From NCBI GenBank assembly GCA_934561335.1, contig CAKTGD010000054.1, forward strand, positions 1-9,819: a stretch of DNA of 9,819 nucleotides, in the 5' to 3' direction. This document shows positions 1-9,063 of this stretch, piece by piece. Under the pieces are notes generated by a model. The model was not told the origin of the DNA, made no database searches, and saw only the letters and a program-made list of their open reading frames with translations. The translations under genes were made by a program, and so were the position numbers. Origin of the DNA: an uncultured Oscillospiraceae bacterium. Its GTDB lineage: Bacteria; Bacillota_A; Clostridia; Oscillospirales; Oscillospiraceae. The number at the start of each line of letters is the position of its first letter. Within the stretch, counting starts at the first letter, position 1.

Positions 1-256
<256 letters not shown>

Positions 257-291
257 CTACGACTGCAAATACTACTTATGCTTATATATGG

Positions 292-320
292 ATTTTAACA
301 TCACCGAAGCATTCAATCAA
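292..320 (-). promoter_or_regulatory. Probable vegetative promoter of the pyruvate:ferredoxin oxidoreductase gene
   Basis: Read on the minus strand, TTGATT (315-320) and TAAAAT (292-297) are separated by exactly 17 bases, a good sigma-A-type arrangement. Transcription would begin near 285, giving a leader of about 70 nt before the ATG at 214. I see no riboswitch in that leader. Confidence 0.6.
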
Positions 321-381
321 CTGGAAAACATACAAAGATTTTCACTTTTTCTTGTTCAATTTCACAAATCACAACAAAAGC

Positions 382-423
382 AGAGGAAAGATTCTGTCAA
401 TCATCATACAGAATCTTTCCTCT
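382..423 (-). terminator. Hairpin, probable terminator of the murD-yunB-ligA transcript
   Basis: A perfect 16-bp inverted repeat (382-397 with 408-423) around a 10-base loop. On the minus strand it is followed by GCTTTTGTTGT, a short and imperfect U-tract; on the plus strand by ACTTTATTTA. The only transcript expected to enter it is the one coming from ligA, 240 bases upstream, so it also insulates the next minus-strand gene and its promoter. The stem is fairly AU-rich and the U-tract is not ideal, so it could alternatively be a processing or stability hairpin. Confidence 0.6.
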
Positions 424-435
424 ACTTTATTTATC

Positions 436-570
436 GCACAATACCCGCCGAGCACCACTCGCCGGGCGGCTTTCCGCTGCACACGGCCACAGTATCGTCC
501 GGCCGGTTTTTATATGCCCCGGCTGCCAACTAATAGCCGCCGGTCAGCGGCAGTGCCTCCTTCATTTTTT
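436..570. other. GC-rich, hairpin-rich non-coding stretch downstream of ligA
   Basis: No convincing gene lies between the ligA stop (661) and the hairpin at 382-423. The stretch holds several inverted repeats. One is a 9-bp stem with one mismatch (444-452 with 458-466, loop CACCA). Another pairs CGGCC at 484-488 with GGCCG at 501-505, followed on the plus strand by GTTTTT. A third is a GCCGC/GCGGC stem at 536-540 with 547-551. Its composition contrasts with the AT-rich flanks (230-430 and about 570-660). It could be a structured 3' UTR, a small RNA, or a copy of a dispersed intergenic palindromic element; the window alone cannot distinguish these. Confidence 0.4.
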
Positions 571-660
571 AACAAATACAGCCGGCAAAGTACGTCAGCT
601 CCGATAATGCAGAATACGCACATATTCGAAAAGATCTTTCTGTTACCGGTTCTCTACAAT

Positions 661-2637
<1,977 letters not shown>

Positions 2638-2649
2638 TCATCCTCATTC

Positions 2650-3345
2650 TTATCCGTTGTTCATGATATAGTCCTCGGCGTACTGCCCCAGCTCGTCGGG
2701 CATGGTACTGAAATAGGTATAGGTATCCGGCACACTGCCTACAATTACGGTCTCCGCCACGGCAATCTCGTTGGTTACCTTGGTGGAGGTTTTCATCCCC
2801 GGCAGCAGAATGCTCATGTACACATCTACATCCAGAAAAATCTGGTGACGGGTCTGATTGATACCGGCAGAAGTAAACTGGTTGCGGAATACGGCGTTGG
2901 CGCTGCCCACCGCCTGCATCCGTACAAAGAGCCGGGGGCCTCGGCCTGCCAGCAGCGCCGACCCGGTCAGCGTCCCCAGCGGGATCTCCAGCTCGCTAGT
3001 GGAAACCTCTGTCAGCCGGCGCAAGATCTCGTCGGCAATGCGGCTTTGCATCCGGTTCACCTCCGCCACATTGCTGCGCAGGGCGGTAATATGACCTGCT
3101 TCATCCTTATCGAAGATCACAAAGTTCTGATAGTCGATCTCACCGTCGGCCACCGCGTCGTTGACGGCGGCGGACACGATGCGGTTCACCAGATTGGACA
3201 CCCTTGCGGTGGCCATACTGCACATCACCGGCTTTAGACGCCATAGTATTCCTGCTGTCCCCGCCAACAGCAGAAGCACCAGCAGTATCAGCCATATTCC
3301 CGCTCTCTGCCGGGGCGACAAACGCAGATAGCGCCATCCAGCCAC
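2650..3345 (-). CDS. yunB: Sporulation protein YunB
   Basis: Recognised as YunB, a membrane-anchored protein of endospore formers; in Bacillus subtilis it belongs to the mother-cell sigma-E regulon, and its biochemical role is unknown. The protein has 231 residues: a short basic N-terminus, one membrane segment (about 16-35), then a soluble domain with the characteristic run SNLVNRIVSAAVNDAV and the C-terminal portion IFLDVDVYMSILLPG followed by VTNEIAVAETVIVG and VPDTYTYF. The start is a GTG (3343-3345), chosen because GGGAGGTGG (3352-3360) sits just upstream and the hydrophobic anchor follows directly. It lies 48 bases after murD and 15 bases before ligA. A sigma-E-like promoter can be drawn in the gap after murD. 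Its presence marks the organism as a spore former or descendant of one. Confidence 0.93.
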   Translation of the reverse strand: MAGWRYLRLSPRQRAGIWLILLVLLLLAGTAGILWRLKPVMCSMATARVSNLVNRIVSAAVNDAVADGEIDYQNFVIFDKDEAGHITALRSNVAEVNRMQSRIADEILRRLTEVSTSELEIPLGTLTGSALLAGRGPRLFVRMQAVGSANAVFRNQFTSAGINQTRHQIFLDVDVYMSILLPGMKTSTKVTNEIAVAETVIVGSVPDTYTYFSTMPDELGQYAEDYIMNNG

Positions 3346-3369
3346 GGTTACCCACCTCCCTTCACGGGA

Positions 3370-3399
3370 AGCGTATGCCGCGGCAGCTTATCCTTATTC
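3370..3399 (-). promoter_or_regulatory. Possible sigma-E-type promoter in front of yunB
   Basis: On the minus strand, GAATAAG (3393-3399) and CATACGCT (3370-3377) are separated by 15 bases. This resembles the B. subtilis sigma-E pattern (about KMATATT, 14-15 bases, CATACAMT) with 5 of 7 and 7 of 8 matches. It overlaps the murD stop codon and would start transcription only a few bases before the yunB ribosome site. Such short patterns arise by chance; the support is position plus the known sigma-E control of yunB in Bacillus. Confidence 0.4.
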
Positions 3400-4779
3400 C
3401 TGCCAGCTGTTGACGATTGCCTTAAAGGTCTTGCCCCGCTCGGCAAAGTTCTTGAACTGGTCAAAGGCCGCGCAGGCAGGCGACAGGGTCACAACATCGC
3501 CGGATACGGCACGGTCGCGGGCCGTCTCCACTGCCTTTTGAAAGGGGGTAATCTCCATAATTTCCGGATGACCGGGACGATAGTCCCCGGCGTTCTCCAC
3601 AGCGGCGCGGATTTTACCGGCGGTGGCGCCGCACAGCACCAGCAGCTTTACATGCGCCACGATCTCATCACCCAGCGCGTCAAAGGGAATGTGCTTATCA
3701 TAGCCGCCTGCAATGAGGATCACCTTCTCCGGGAAAGAGCGCAGGCCCGCCGTGGTGCGGCTGGGGCTGGAGGCAATGGAGTCGTTGTAGTACCGCACAC
3801 CCTTATAGGTGCGTACCAACTCAATGCGATGCTCCACACCGCCAAACTCCCGGGCAAAATCCCGGATGATCCCATCGCTGACCAAGCCATCTACAGCGGC
3901 GATAGCCGCCATGTAGTTCTCAATGTTGTGAACACCCGGCAGCTTGATATCCCCGGTGGCCATAACAGTGCGCTCGCCTGCGGCATCCCGGCAGACAATG
4001 GCATCGCCCCGCAGGAACACGCCCTGCACCGGCTCCGTCCGGCGGCTGAAAAACACGGCGCGGTCAGCCACGCTCTCACCCTGCTTGCGGGTAATCTCAT
4101 TGTCAAAATTGAAAATGGCTTTATCGCCCGCTTTCTGATGGCGGAAAACATTTTCCTTAGCGGAGACGTACTCCGCCATATCTTTGTGAACGTCCAGATG
4201 ATTGGGCGCCAGATTGGTCACCACAGCAATATGAGGGCTGCACTGCATGGTCATCAGCTGGAAGCTGGACAGCTCCAGCACCGCGTAGTCGGTGGGCCGC
4301 ATCCCCCCCGCCTCACACAGCAGCGGATGGCCGATGTTGCCGCCCACATAAACGGTGTTCCCCGCCTTTTTCAGCAGCTCGGCAATGATGGTGGTCGTGG
4401 TGGTTTTCCCATCGCTGCCGGTCACAGCAATGATGGGGCAGGGGCATACCTGGAAAAACACCTCCATCTCCGAGGTCAATTGGCTGCCCCGCGCCACGGC
4501 AGCGGCCAGCTGCGGCACATCGGGCCGCAGACCCGGCGTGCGGAAAATAATATCCTGATCCAGTCCGTCCAGATAATCCTCACCCAGCTTCAAGCATGCG
4601 CCCAGCCCTTCCAGCTCACCGGCCAGCTGCCCCAGCTGCTCCCGCGTCCGCTTGTCGCAGGCGGTAACGGCAATGCCCTCCCGCAGCAGCATACGGATCA
4701 GCGGCGTATTGCTGACGCCGATGCCCACCACGGCTACGGTCTTGTGTTTAATGGAGTCCAGATACGCTTGTAATGTCAT
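3394..4779 (-). CDS. murD: UDP-N-acetylmuramoyl-L-alanine--D-glutamate ligase MurD
   Basis: Adds D-glutamate to UDP-MurNAc-L-alanine with ATP in the cytoplasmic stage of peptidoglycan synthesis. The 461 residues match the usual 430-460. The N-terminal Rossmann-like domain contains VAVVGIGVSNTPL (15-27) and the FRTPGL segment (79-84). The central ATPase domain carries the Mur-ligase P-loop GSDGKTTTT (121-129), GGNIG (146-150) and NHLD (193-196). The C-terminal domain has GVEHRIE (314-320), NDSIASSPSRT (332-342), GGYDKHIPF (358-366) and LSPACAAFDQF (432-442). Together these identify MurD rather than MurC, MurE or MurF. The ATG at 4777-4779 follows AAGGGAGGC (4786-4794 region). It is the first gene of the operon and is not in a dcw cluster here: none of mraY, ftsW or murG is adjacent. 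Confidence 0.97.
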   Translation of the reverse strand: MTLQAYLDSIKHKTVAVVGIGVSNTPLIRMLLREGIAVTACDKRTREQLGQLAGELEGLGACLKLGEDYLDGLDQDIIFRTPGLRPDVPQLAAAVARGSQLTSEMEVFFQVCPCPIIAVTGSDGKTTTTTIIAELLKKAGNTVYVGGNIGHPLLCEAGGMRPTDYAVLELSSFQLMTMQCSPHIAVVTNLAPNHLDVHKDMAEYVSAKENVFRHQKAGDKAIFNFDNEITRKQGESVADRAVFFSRRTEPVQGVFLRGDAIVCRDAAGERTVMATGDIKLPGVHNIENYMAAIAAVDGLVSDGIIRDFAREFGGVEHRIELVRTYKGVRYYNDSIASSPSRTTAGLRSFPEKVILIAGGYDKHIPFDALGDEIVAHVKLLVLCGATAGKIRAAVENAGDYRPGHPEIMEITPFQKAVETARDRAVSGDVVTLSPACAAFDQFKNFAERGKTFKAIVNSWQE

Positions 4780-4811
4780 GGGATAGCCTCCCTTATCATA
4801 AAATCTGATAT

Positions 4812-4840
4812 ATTATACCGCAATTCAAGCGTGGATTCAA
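4812..4840 (-). promoter_or_regulatory. Promoter of the murD-yunB-ligA operon
   Basis: Minus-strand TTGAAT (4835-4840), 17 bases, then a perfect TATAAT (4812-4817). Transcription should begin near 4805, leaving a leader of about 25 nt that ends in the murD ribosome site. It is divergent from the promoter at 4912-4940; the two -35 boxes face each other about 70 bases apart. Confidence 0.85.
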
Positions 4841-4911
4841 TCAGGCCGGCAGAAAAAATTGCCGCGCCATGCTGTCCCAGAAATCCTTCTATCTTTTCCC
4901 ATTCCCTATGC

Positions 4912-4940
4912 TTGCGAAATGTGTCCCCTTGTGGTATAAT
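4912..4940 (+). promoter_or_regulatory. Promoter of the ECF S component/kinase operon
   Basis: TTGCGA (4912-4917), 17 bases, then a perfect TATAAT (4935-4940) with an extended -10 TGG before it. The predicted start near 4947 leaves only about 33 nt before the ATG, too short for a riboswitch. Control, if any, would therefore act on initiation or elsewhere. Confidence 0.85.
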
Positions 4941-4979
4941 TTTTATATATAAATATCTAATTTGTGAGAGGAGTTTACC

Positions 4980-5543
4980 ATGAAGCATAACGCCTTGAAA
5001 AACTTGGTGTTGTCCGCTCTTTTTATGGCGATTGGTCTGATTCTTCCCTTTTTTACCGGCCAGATCCCGGCTATCGGCAAGATGCTGCTGCCCATGCACA
5101 TCCCCGTCCTGCTGTGTGGGCTGATTTGCGGCTGGCAGTATGGTCTTGGCGTCGGCTTCGTGCTGCCGCTGCTGCGCTCACTGCTGTTCAATTTTCCCGC
5201 CATGTTCCCCAATGCGGTATCTATGGCCTTTGAACTGGCGGTGTACGGCACGGTAGTGGGCTGGCTCTACATCCGCAGCCGCTGGCAATGCGTCAGGGCA
5301 TTGTATAAGAGCCTGATCCCCGCCATGTTGGCTGGTCGTCTGGTCTGGGGCGGCGTGATGGTGGTGCTGATGGGAATAAGCGGCAGTGCTTTCACTTGGC
5401 AGCTGTTTATAGGCGGCGCACTGCTTAATGCCCTTCCCGGTATTGCGCTGCAGCTGGTGTTGATTCCCTCCGTCATGGTGCTGCTTGACCGGGCAAAGCT
5501 GGTGTGCTTCACACGAAGCGAAGTCGCGGAGGAGCGCGCATGA
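4980..5543 (+). CDS. ECF transporter S component (substrate-binding membrane subunit), substrate unknown
   Basis: A 187-residue, very hydrophobic protein with about six membrane segments (roughly 7-25, 36-52, 53-70, 79-98, 112-134 and 143-170). This is the size and layout of energy-coupling-factor S components, which bind a vitamin or other small molecule and use a shared EcfA/EcfA'/EcfT module for ATP-driven uptake. Segment 1 has Ala13 and Ala17 in an AxxxA arrangement, the surface by which S components contact EcfT. The LPMHIPVLLCG segment (37-47) and the FPNAVSMAFELAVYG segment (76-90) look like those of a clostridial S-component group. No EcfA or EcfT gene is nearby, as expected of group II systems. 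An AGAGGAG ribosome site (4967-4973) precedes the ATG by six bases. Its stop overlaps the start of the following kinase, suggesting a shared substrate pathway. I cannot name the substrate from sequence. Confidence 0.85.
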   Translation: MKHNALKNLVLSALFMAIGLILPFFTGQIPAIGKMLLPMHIPVLLCGLICGWQYGLGVGFVLPLLRSLLFNFPAMFPNAVSMAFELAVYGTVVGWLYIRSRWQCVRALYKSLIPAMLAGRLVWGGVMVVLMGISGSAFTWQLFIGGALLNALPGIALQLVLIPSVMVLLDRAKLVCFTRSEVAEERA

Positions 5544-6115
5544 GACAGCTGGACTATCTGCGCCTTGTGCTGGCCATCCGCGCAAAGCAGCTGCTGCGGC
5601 CACAACGGGTCATTGTGGCGGTTGACGGGCGCTGCGGCGCCGGAAAAACCACACTGGCCGCACGGCTGCAAAAAGATCTCGGATGCACCGTGTTCCATAT
5701 GGATGATTTCTTTCCCCGTCCGGAACAACGGACGGAGGAGCGTTTGTCCCATCCCGGTGAAAACGTAGATCATGAGCGTTTTCTTGCCGAGGTGCTGCGT
5801 CCGCTGATCGGCGGGCAGCTCATCTCCTACCGTCCCTACCTTTGCGCCCAGCAAAAACTGGGTGATGTCATCGAAACCGTTCCGGGACGGCTGGTAATTG
5901 TAGAGGGTGCCTATTCCTGCCATCCCTCCCTTTGGCCTTATTATGACCTGCGCATCTTTCTTAATGTCCCGCCGGGAGAACAGCGGCGGCGAATTCTAAA
6001 GCGCAACGGCGCTGAAAAAGCGGCGCAATTCAACAGCAGATGGATTCCTTTTGAGGAAAGCTATTTCAAAACATATGCCATCTCCCAACGCTGCGACCTG
6101 CGCATCAACGGATAA
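5540..6115 (+). CDS. Uridine kinase-like P-loop kinase
   Basis: A 191-residue nucleoside/PRK-type P-loop kinase. Walker A is GRCGAGKTT (30-38) after the strand VIVAVD; FHMDDFF (52-58) is the acidic substrate/metal motif typical of uridine kinase-like proteins; EGAYSCHP (122-129) ends the next strand; and IFLNV (139-143) with the Arg-rich QRRRILKRNG (148-157) forms a lid-like region, followed by RWIPFEESYF (167-176). Such enzymes phosphorylate a nucleoside or similar small molecule with ATP or GTP. An in-frame GTG lies 36 bases further upstream, but I chose the ATG at 5540: it has GGAGGAG (5528-5534) five bases upstream and overlaps the S-component stop as ATGA, a sign of translational coupling. 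True uridine kinase activity is not proven; the partner transporter suggests it may trap the imported compound. Confidence 0.85.
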   Translation: MRQLDYLRLVLAIRAKQLLRPQRVIVAVDGRCGAGKTTLAARLQKDLGCTVFHMDDFFPRPEQRTEERLSHPGENVDHERFLAEVLRPLIGGQLISYRPYLCAQQKLGDVIETVPGRLVIVEGAYSCHPSLWPYYDLRIFLNVPPGEQRRRILKRNGAEKAAQFNSRWIPFEESYFKTYAISQRCDLRING

Positions 6116-6118
6116 CCG

Positions 6119-6159
6119 AAAAAGGCGTCCATGCGACAAAATCGCATGGACGCCTTTTT
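6119..6159 (+). terminator. Strong, bidirectional intrinsic terminator between the kinase and nrdG
   Basis: A perfect 18-bp inverted repeat (6119-6136 with 6142-6159) with a CAAAA loop. Its GC-rich core is flanked by AAAAA on one side and TTTTT (6155-6159) on the other. It begins 3 bases after the kinase stop and ends 7 bases before the end of nrdG on the opposite strand, so it can end both converging transcripts. Confidence 0.92.
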
Positions 6160-6166
6160 ATGCAGC

Positions 6167-6700
6167 TTATTTGCGCAGCTTATCCCACAGTGTCGTCTCC
6201 CCGGTTGCGCGCGTTCGGTTCATGTCGATAATCCGCTGGTTGCGGCTGCCGCGGAACTGGAGTGAAATGTCCTTTAGCTCTTCACGAAACCGGCCATCCA
6301 CCAGAATATCGATATATGACAACATCTCGTCTGTCGCCTCACAGCGGGGGTGGCTCCCCTGACGCAGCAGCTCATCATCCAGGCGAAAGCCGGTAAAGCA
6401 CCATACAGTTTTGCCGGGGTACCTCTGGCGCATTTCCCGCAGCAGCGGCAGCAGCGCACGCTGGTTTTCCGGCTCAAAGGGCTCTCCTCCCAGCAGCGTC
6501 AGTCCATCCACATAGCTTTTATCCAGCTCGGCAAATATTTCCTCTTTTGTCTCATCTGTGAAAGGCTTTCCATAGTGAAAATCCCATGTCTGCTGCTGAA
6601 AACAGCCGGGACAATGGTTGGTACACCCAGAAACAAACAGTGTTACCCGCACGCCGATACCGTTGGCAATATCACATTTCTTCAGTTCGCCGTAATACAT
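6167..6700 (-). CDS. nrdG: Anaerobic ribonucleoside-triphosphate reductase activating protein NrdG (radical SAM)
   Basis: Generates the glycyl radical on NrdD by reductive cleavage of S-adenosylmethionine with a 4Fe-4S cluster. With the ATG at 6698-6700 the protein has 177 residues, normal for NrdG. It begins MYYGELKKCDIANGIGVRVT, the family's usual N-terminus. The cluster ligands are Cys26, Cys30 and Cys33 (CTNHCPGC, CxxxCxxC); GGEP (71-74) is the SAM-binding motif; and DILVDGRF and SRNQRIID lie near the C-terminus. An in-frame TTG 21 bases upstream is less likely as start because AAAGGAGAGG lies between it and the ATG at the right spacing. It is downstream of nrdD in the same direction, with a terminator-like hairpin between them. 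Confidence 0.96.
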   Translation of the reverse strand: MYYGELKKCDIANGIGVRVTLFVSGCTNHCPGCFQQQTWDFHYGKPFTDETKEEIFAELDKSYVDGLTLLGGEPFEPENQRALLPLLREMRQRYPGKTVWCFTGFRLDDELLRQGSHPRCEATDEMLSYIDILVDGRFREELKDISLQFRGSRNQRIIDMNRTRATGETTLWDKLRK

Positions 6701-6730
6701 GGCCTCTCCTTTCCTGCCCAATGGGTAAAA

Positions 6731-6757
6731 CGGGCGGTCCGCATCGCGAACCGCCCG
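6731..6757 (-). terminator. Hairpin between nrdD and nrdG, likely partial terminator or processing site
   Basis: On the minus strand a 12-bp stem (6746-6757 with 6731-6742, one G-U pair, 3-base loop) is followed at once by TTTT (6730-6727) and then ACCC. It lies 22 bases after the nrdD stop and about 20 bases before the nrdG ribosome site. The GC-rich stem is strong but the U-tract has only four residues, so read-through into nrdG is expected. I see no good separate promoter for nrdG in the remaining gap. Confidence 0.65.
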
Positions 6758-6779
6758 CTATGATCAATACAACGCCGGC

Positions 6780-8978
6780 TTACAGGTGCAGCACACGCTC
6801 CTTGATCTCCTGCGTGCGGCCCTGATTCCAGTATTGGGTACCAATATAGCCGCAGGTACGGCGGGCCACATTCATGGTATCCTGATCCTGATTCCCACAC
6901 TGAGGGCAGGTCCAGACCAGCTTACCGTCCTGCTCACGGATCTCAATTTCACCGTCCCAGCCACACTTCTGGCAATAGTCACTCTTGGTGTTCAGCTCAG
7001 CGTAGATGATATTGTCGTAGATAAAGCGCATCACCTGCAAAACAGCCTCCAGATTGTTTTGCATGTCCGGCACCTCCACATAGCTGATAGCGCCGCCGGG
7101 AGACAGATGCTGGAACTGCGCCTCAAACTTCAGCTTGGAGAACGCATCAATCGGCTCGGAAACATGGACATGATAGGAATTTGTGATATAGCCTTTGTCT
7201 GTCACTCCCGGAATCACGCCGAAGCGCTTTTGCAGGCACTTGGCAAATTTGTATGTTGTAGACTCCAGCGGCGTTCCGTAGAGCGAGTAGTCAATGTTCT
7301 CCTCTTTTTTCCACTGGGCGCACTTCTCATTCATACGCTGCATGACATCCAGTGCAAAAGGCGTGGCGGCAGGATCGGTATGGCTGCGGCCTGTCATGTA
7401 TTTGACACATTCATACAGTCCGGCATAGCCCAGCGAGATGGTGGAATAACCATCATACAACAGCCGGTCGATCGGCTCTCCCTTTTTCAGGCGTGCACAG
7501 GCACCATACTGCCACAGGATGGGGGCTGCATCGGAAAGGGTGCCTTTCAGACGCTCGTGACGGTATCGCAGGGCGCGGTGGCACAGCTCCAGCCGCTCAT
7601 CAAATATCTGCCAGAACTTCTCCATGCTGCCGCCGGAAGACAACGCCACATCCGGCAAATTGATGGTAACAACTCCTTGATTAAATCGGCCATAGTATTT
7701 GTGCTTACCCGGCTCATAGTTGCCGGCATTGGCAATATTACCCACGCCCGCTTCAGTAAAACGATCCGGCGTCAGGAAAGACCGGCAGCCCATGCAGGTA
7801 TATACATCACCCTTCAGCTCCCGCATCTTCTTGGCGGAGATGTAGTCAGGCACCATGCGGCGGGCCGTACACTTGGCGGCCAGTTCGGTCAGGTAATAAT
7901 AGGGCGCGTCAGGCGTGATGTTGTCCTCGTCCAGCGTATAGATCAGCTTGGGGAATGCAGGGGTGACCCAGACGCCCATTTCATTCTTCACGCCCTCATA
8001 GCGCTGCAGCAGCGTCTCCTCGATGATCACAGCCAGATCCTTTTTCTCCAGTTCGTTCTTGGCCTCGCCAAGATACATGAACACGGTGACAAAGGGAGCC
8101 TGTCCATTGGTGGTCAGCAGCGTGACCACCTGATACTGAATGGTCTGCACGCCGCGGCGAATCTCTTCACGCAGGCGCTTCTCTACGATATGAGAGATCT
8201 TTTCCTCATCGCGTGCAACACCCAGCACATCAATCTCCGCCTCGACCTGACGGCGGATCTTCTTACGGGAAACGTCCACAAAGGGGGCCAGATGCGCCAG
8301 TGAGATGCTCTGCCCGCCGTACTGGTTGGACGCTACCTGCGCGATGATCTGGGTGGCGATATTGCAGGCGGTGGAAAAGCTGTGGGGCCGCTCGATCAGC
8401 GTACCGGTGATCACGGTGCCATTTTGCAGCATGTCCTCCAGATTCACCAGGTCGCAGTTATGCATATGCTGGGCAAAATAATCCGTGTCGTGAAAATGGA
8501 TGATACCCTCATTATGGGCTTCCACAATGTCCTTTGGCAGCAAAATGCGGTTGGTGATGTCGCGGCTGACCTCCCCGGCCATATAGTCTCGCTGGGTAGA
8601 GTTGACCACCGGATTTTTATTGCTGTTTTCCTGCTTGGCCTCTTCATTATTGCACTCGATCAGGCTGAGGATCTTGTCATCCGTTGTGTTGGACTGACGT
8701 ACCAGCGCCCGGGTATAACGATAGGTAATATAGTTTTTGGCCACCTCAAAGGCGCCATGGGCCATGATCTGCTTTTCCACCAGATCCTGTACCTCCTCCA
8801 CGCTGGGAGAACGGCCCAGCTGCTCACAACTGAGCACCACGCTCTCGGCAATGCGCTGGATTTGGATGGGTGTCATACGGATACCCTCGTCCACAGTATC
8901 GTTGGCCTTGCTGATGGCCACAATGATCTTGGTAATATCAAAAGCGGCTTCAGAGCCGTTGCGCTTGATAATCTTCAT
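6780..8978 (-). CDS. nrdD: Anaerobic ribonucleoside-triphosphate reductase NrdD (class III)
   Basis: Reduces ribonucleoside triphosphates to deoxyribonucleoside triphosphates in the absence of oxygen, using a glycyl radical made by NrdG. It has 732 residues. An N-terminal ATP-cone regulatory domain (about 1-92, starting MKIIKRNGSEAAFD) is followed by the catalytic barrel with FHDTDYF (162-168), FSTACN (201-206, Cys205), NGQAPFVTVF (291-300) and CMGCRSFL (395-402), where Cys398 fits the thiyl-radical cysteine. The zinc site is Cys669, Cys672, Cys691 and Cys694. The radical site is RTCGYIG with Gly710, near the C-terminus. All functional residues are present. The ATG at 8976-8978 has AGGGAGGT (8987-8994) upstream. 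A promoter with a NrdR-like box lies about 50-80 bases upstream, and nrdG follows 79 bases downstream. Confidence 0.98.
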   Translation of the reverse strand: MKIIKRNGSEAAFDITKIIVAISKANDTVDEGIRMTPIQIQRIAESVVLSCEQLGRSPSVEEVQDLVEKQIMAHGAFEVAKNYITYRYTRALVRQSNTTDDKILSLIECNNEEAKQENSNKNPVVNSTQRDYMAGEVSRDITNRILLPKDIVEAHNEGIIHFHDTDYFAQHMHNCDLVNLEDMLQNGTVITGTLIERPHSFSTACNIATQIIAQVASNQYGGQSISLAHLAPFVDVSRKKIRRQVEAEIDVLGVARDEEKISHIVEKRLREEIRRGVQTIQYQVVTLLTTNGQAPFVTVFMYLGEAKNELEKKDLAVIIEETLLQRYEGVKNEMGVWVTPAFPKLIYTLDEDNITPDAPYYYLTELAAKCTARRMVPDYISAKKMRELKGDVYTCMGCRSFLTPDRFTEAGVGNIANAGNYEPGKHKYYGRFNQGVVTINLPDVALSSGGSMEKFWQIFDERLELCHRALRYRHERLKGTLSDAAPILWQYGACARLKKGEPIDRLLYDGYSTISLGYAGLYECVKYMTGRSHTDPAATPFALDVMQRMNEKCAQWKKEENIDYSLYGTPLESTTYKFAKCLQKRFGVIPGVTDKGYITNSYHVHVSEPIDAFSKLKFEAQFQHLSPGGAISYVEVPDMQNNLEAVLQVMRFIYDNIIYAELNTKSDYCQKCGWDGEIEIREQDGKLVWTCPQCGNQDQDTMNVARRTCGYIGTQYWNQGRTQEIKERVLHL

Positions 8979-9026
8979 GGTGTGCGACCTCCCTCTCTCT
9001 TCATCGCTTTTAGCAGCTTAAATATC

Positions 9027-9055
9027 ATGTTACACTATATCTTGGGCTATTGCAA
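9027..9055 (-). promoter_or_regulatory. Probable nrdD promoter
   Basis: Minus-strand TTGCAA (9050-9055), 17 bases, then TAACAT (9027-9032). The start would be near 9020, giving a leader of about 42 nt to the nrdD ATG. The spacer is almost entirely occupied by a NrdR-like box, consistent with repression by occlusion. Confidence 0.6.
9032..9047. promoter_or_regulatory. NrdR-like box 1, inside the nrdD promoter spacer
   Basis: ACACTATATCTTGGGC matches 13 of 16 positions of the NrdR consensus acaCwAtATaTwGTgt, with the left half perfect. NrdR is the ATP/dATP-sensing repressor of bacterial ribonucleotide reductase genes. The location between -35 and -10 of the nrdD promoter supports the call. The nrdR gene itself is not in the window. 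Confidence 0.65.
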
Positions 9056-9063
9056 GGGTGAAA

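Noticed and set aside
528..563. An 11-codon minus-strand reading frame (MKEALPLTGGY) in the structured stretch downstream of ligA
   Set aside because: No ribosome site upstream and far too short to support; the bases are better explained as part of hairpin-forming sequence.
3538..4773. A 411-codon plus-strand frame opposite murD
   Set aside because: It is the mirror of a clear MurD; its low-complexity His/Gly/Gln-rich translation has no domain.
4941..4979. Possible vitamin riboswitch before the ECF S component
   Set aside because: The predicted leader is only about 33 nt and shows no conserved aptamer elements; it is too short for thiamine, riboflavin or cobalamin riboswitches.
5504..5539. 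A longer kinase starting at the GTG at 5504-5506
   Set aside because: The ATG at 5540 has GGAGGAG at ideal spacing and an ATGA overlap with the upstream stop; the extra 12 residues are not part of the P-loop fold.
6167..6721. A longer nrdG starting at a TTG at 6719-6721
   Set aside because: The AAAGGAGAGG ribosome site lies inside that extension, at correct spacing for the ATG at 6698-6700, and the shorter start matches the usual NrdG N-terminus.
6786..8303. A 505-codon open frame on the plus strand opposite nrdD
   Set aside because: nrdD on the minus strand is complete with ATP cone, thiyl Cys, zinc ligands and glycyl radical site. The plus-strand frame has no motif and no ribosome site.
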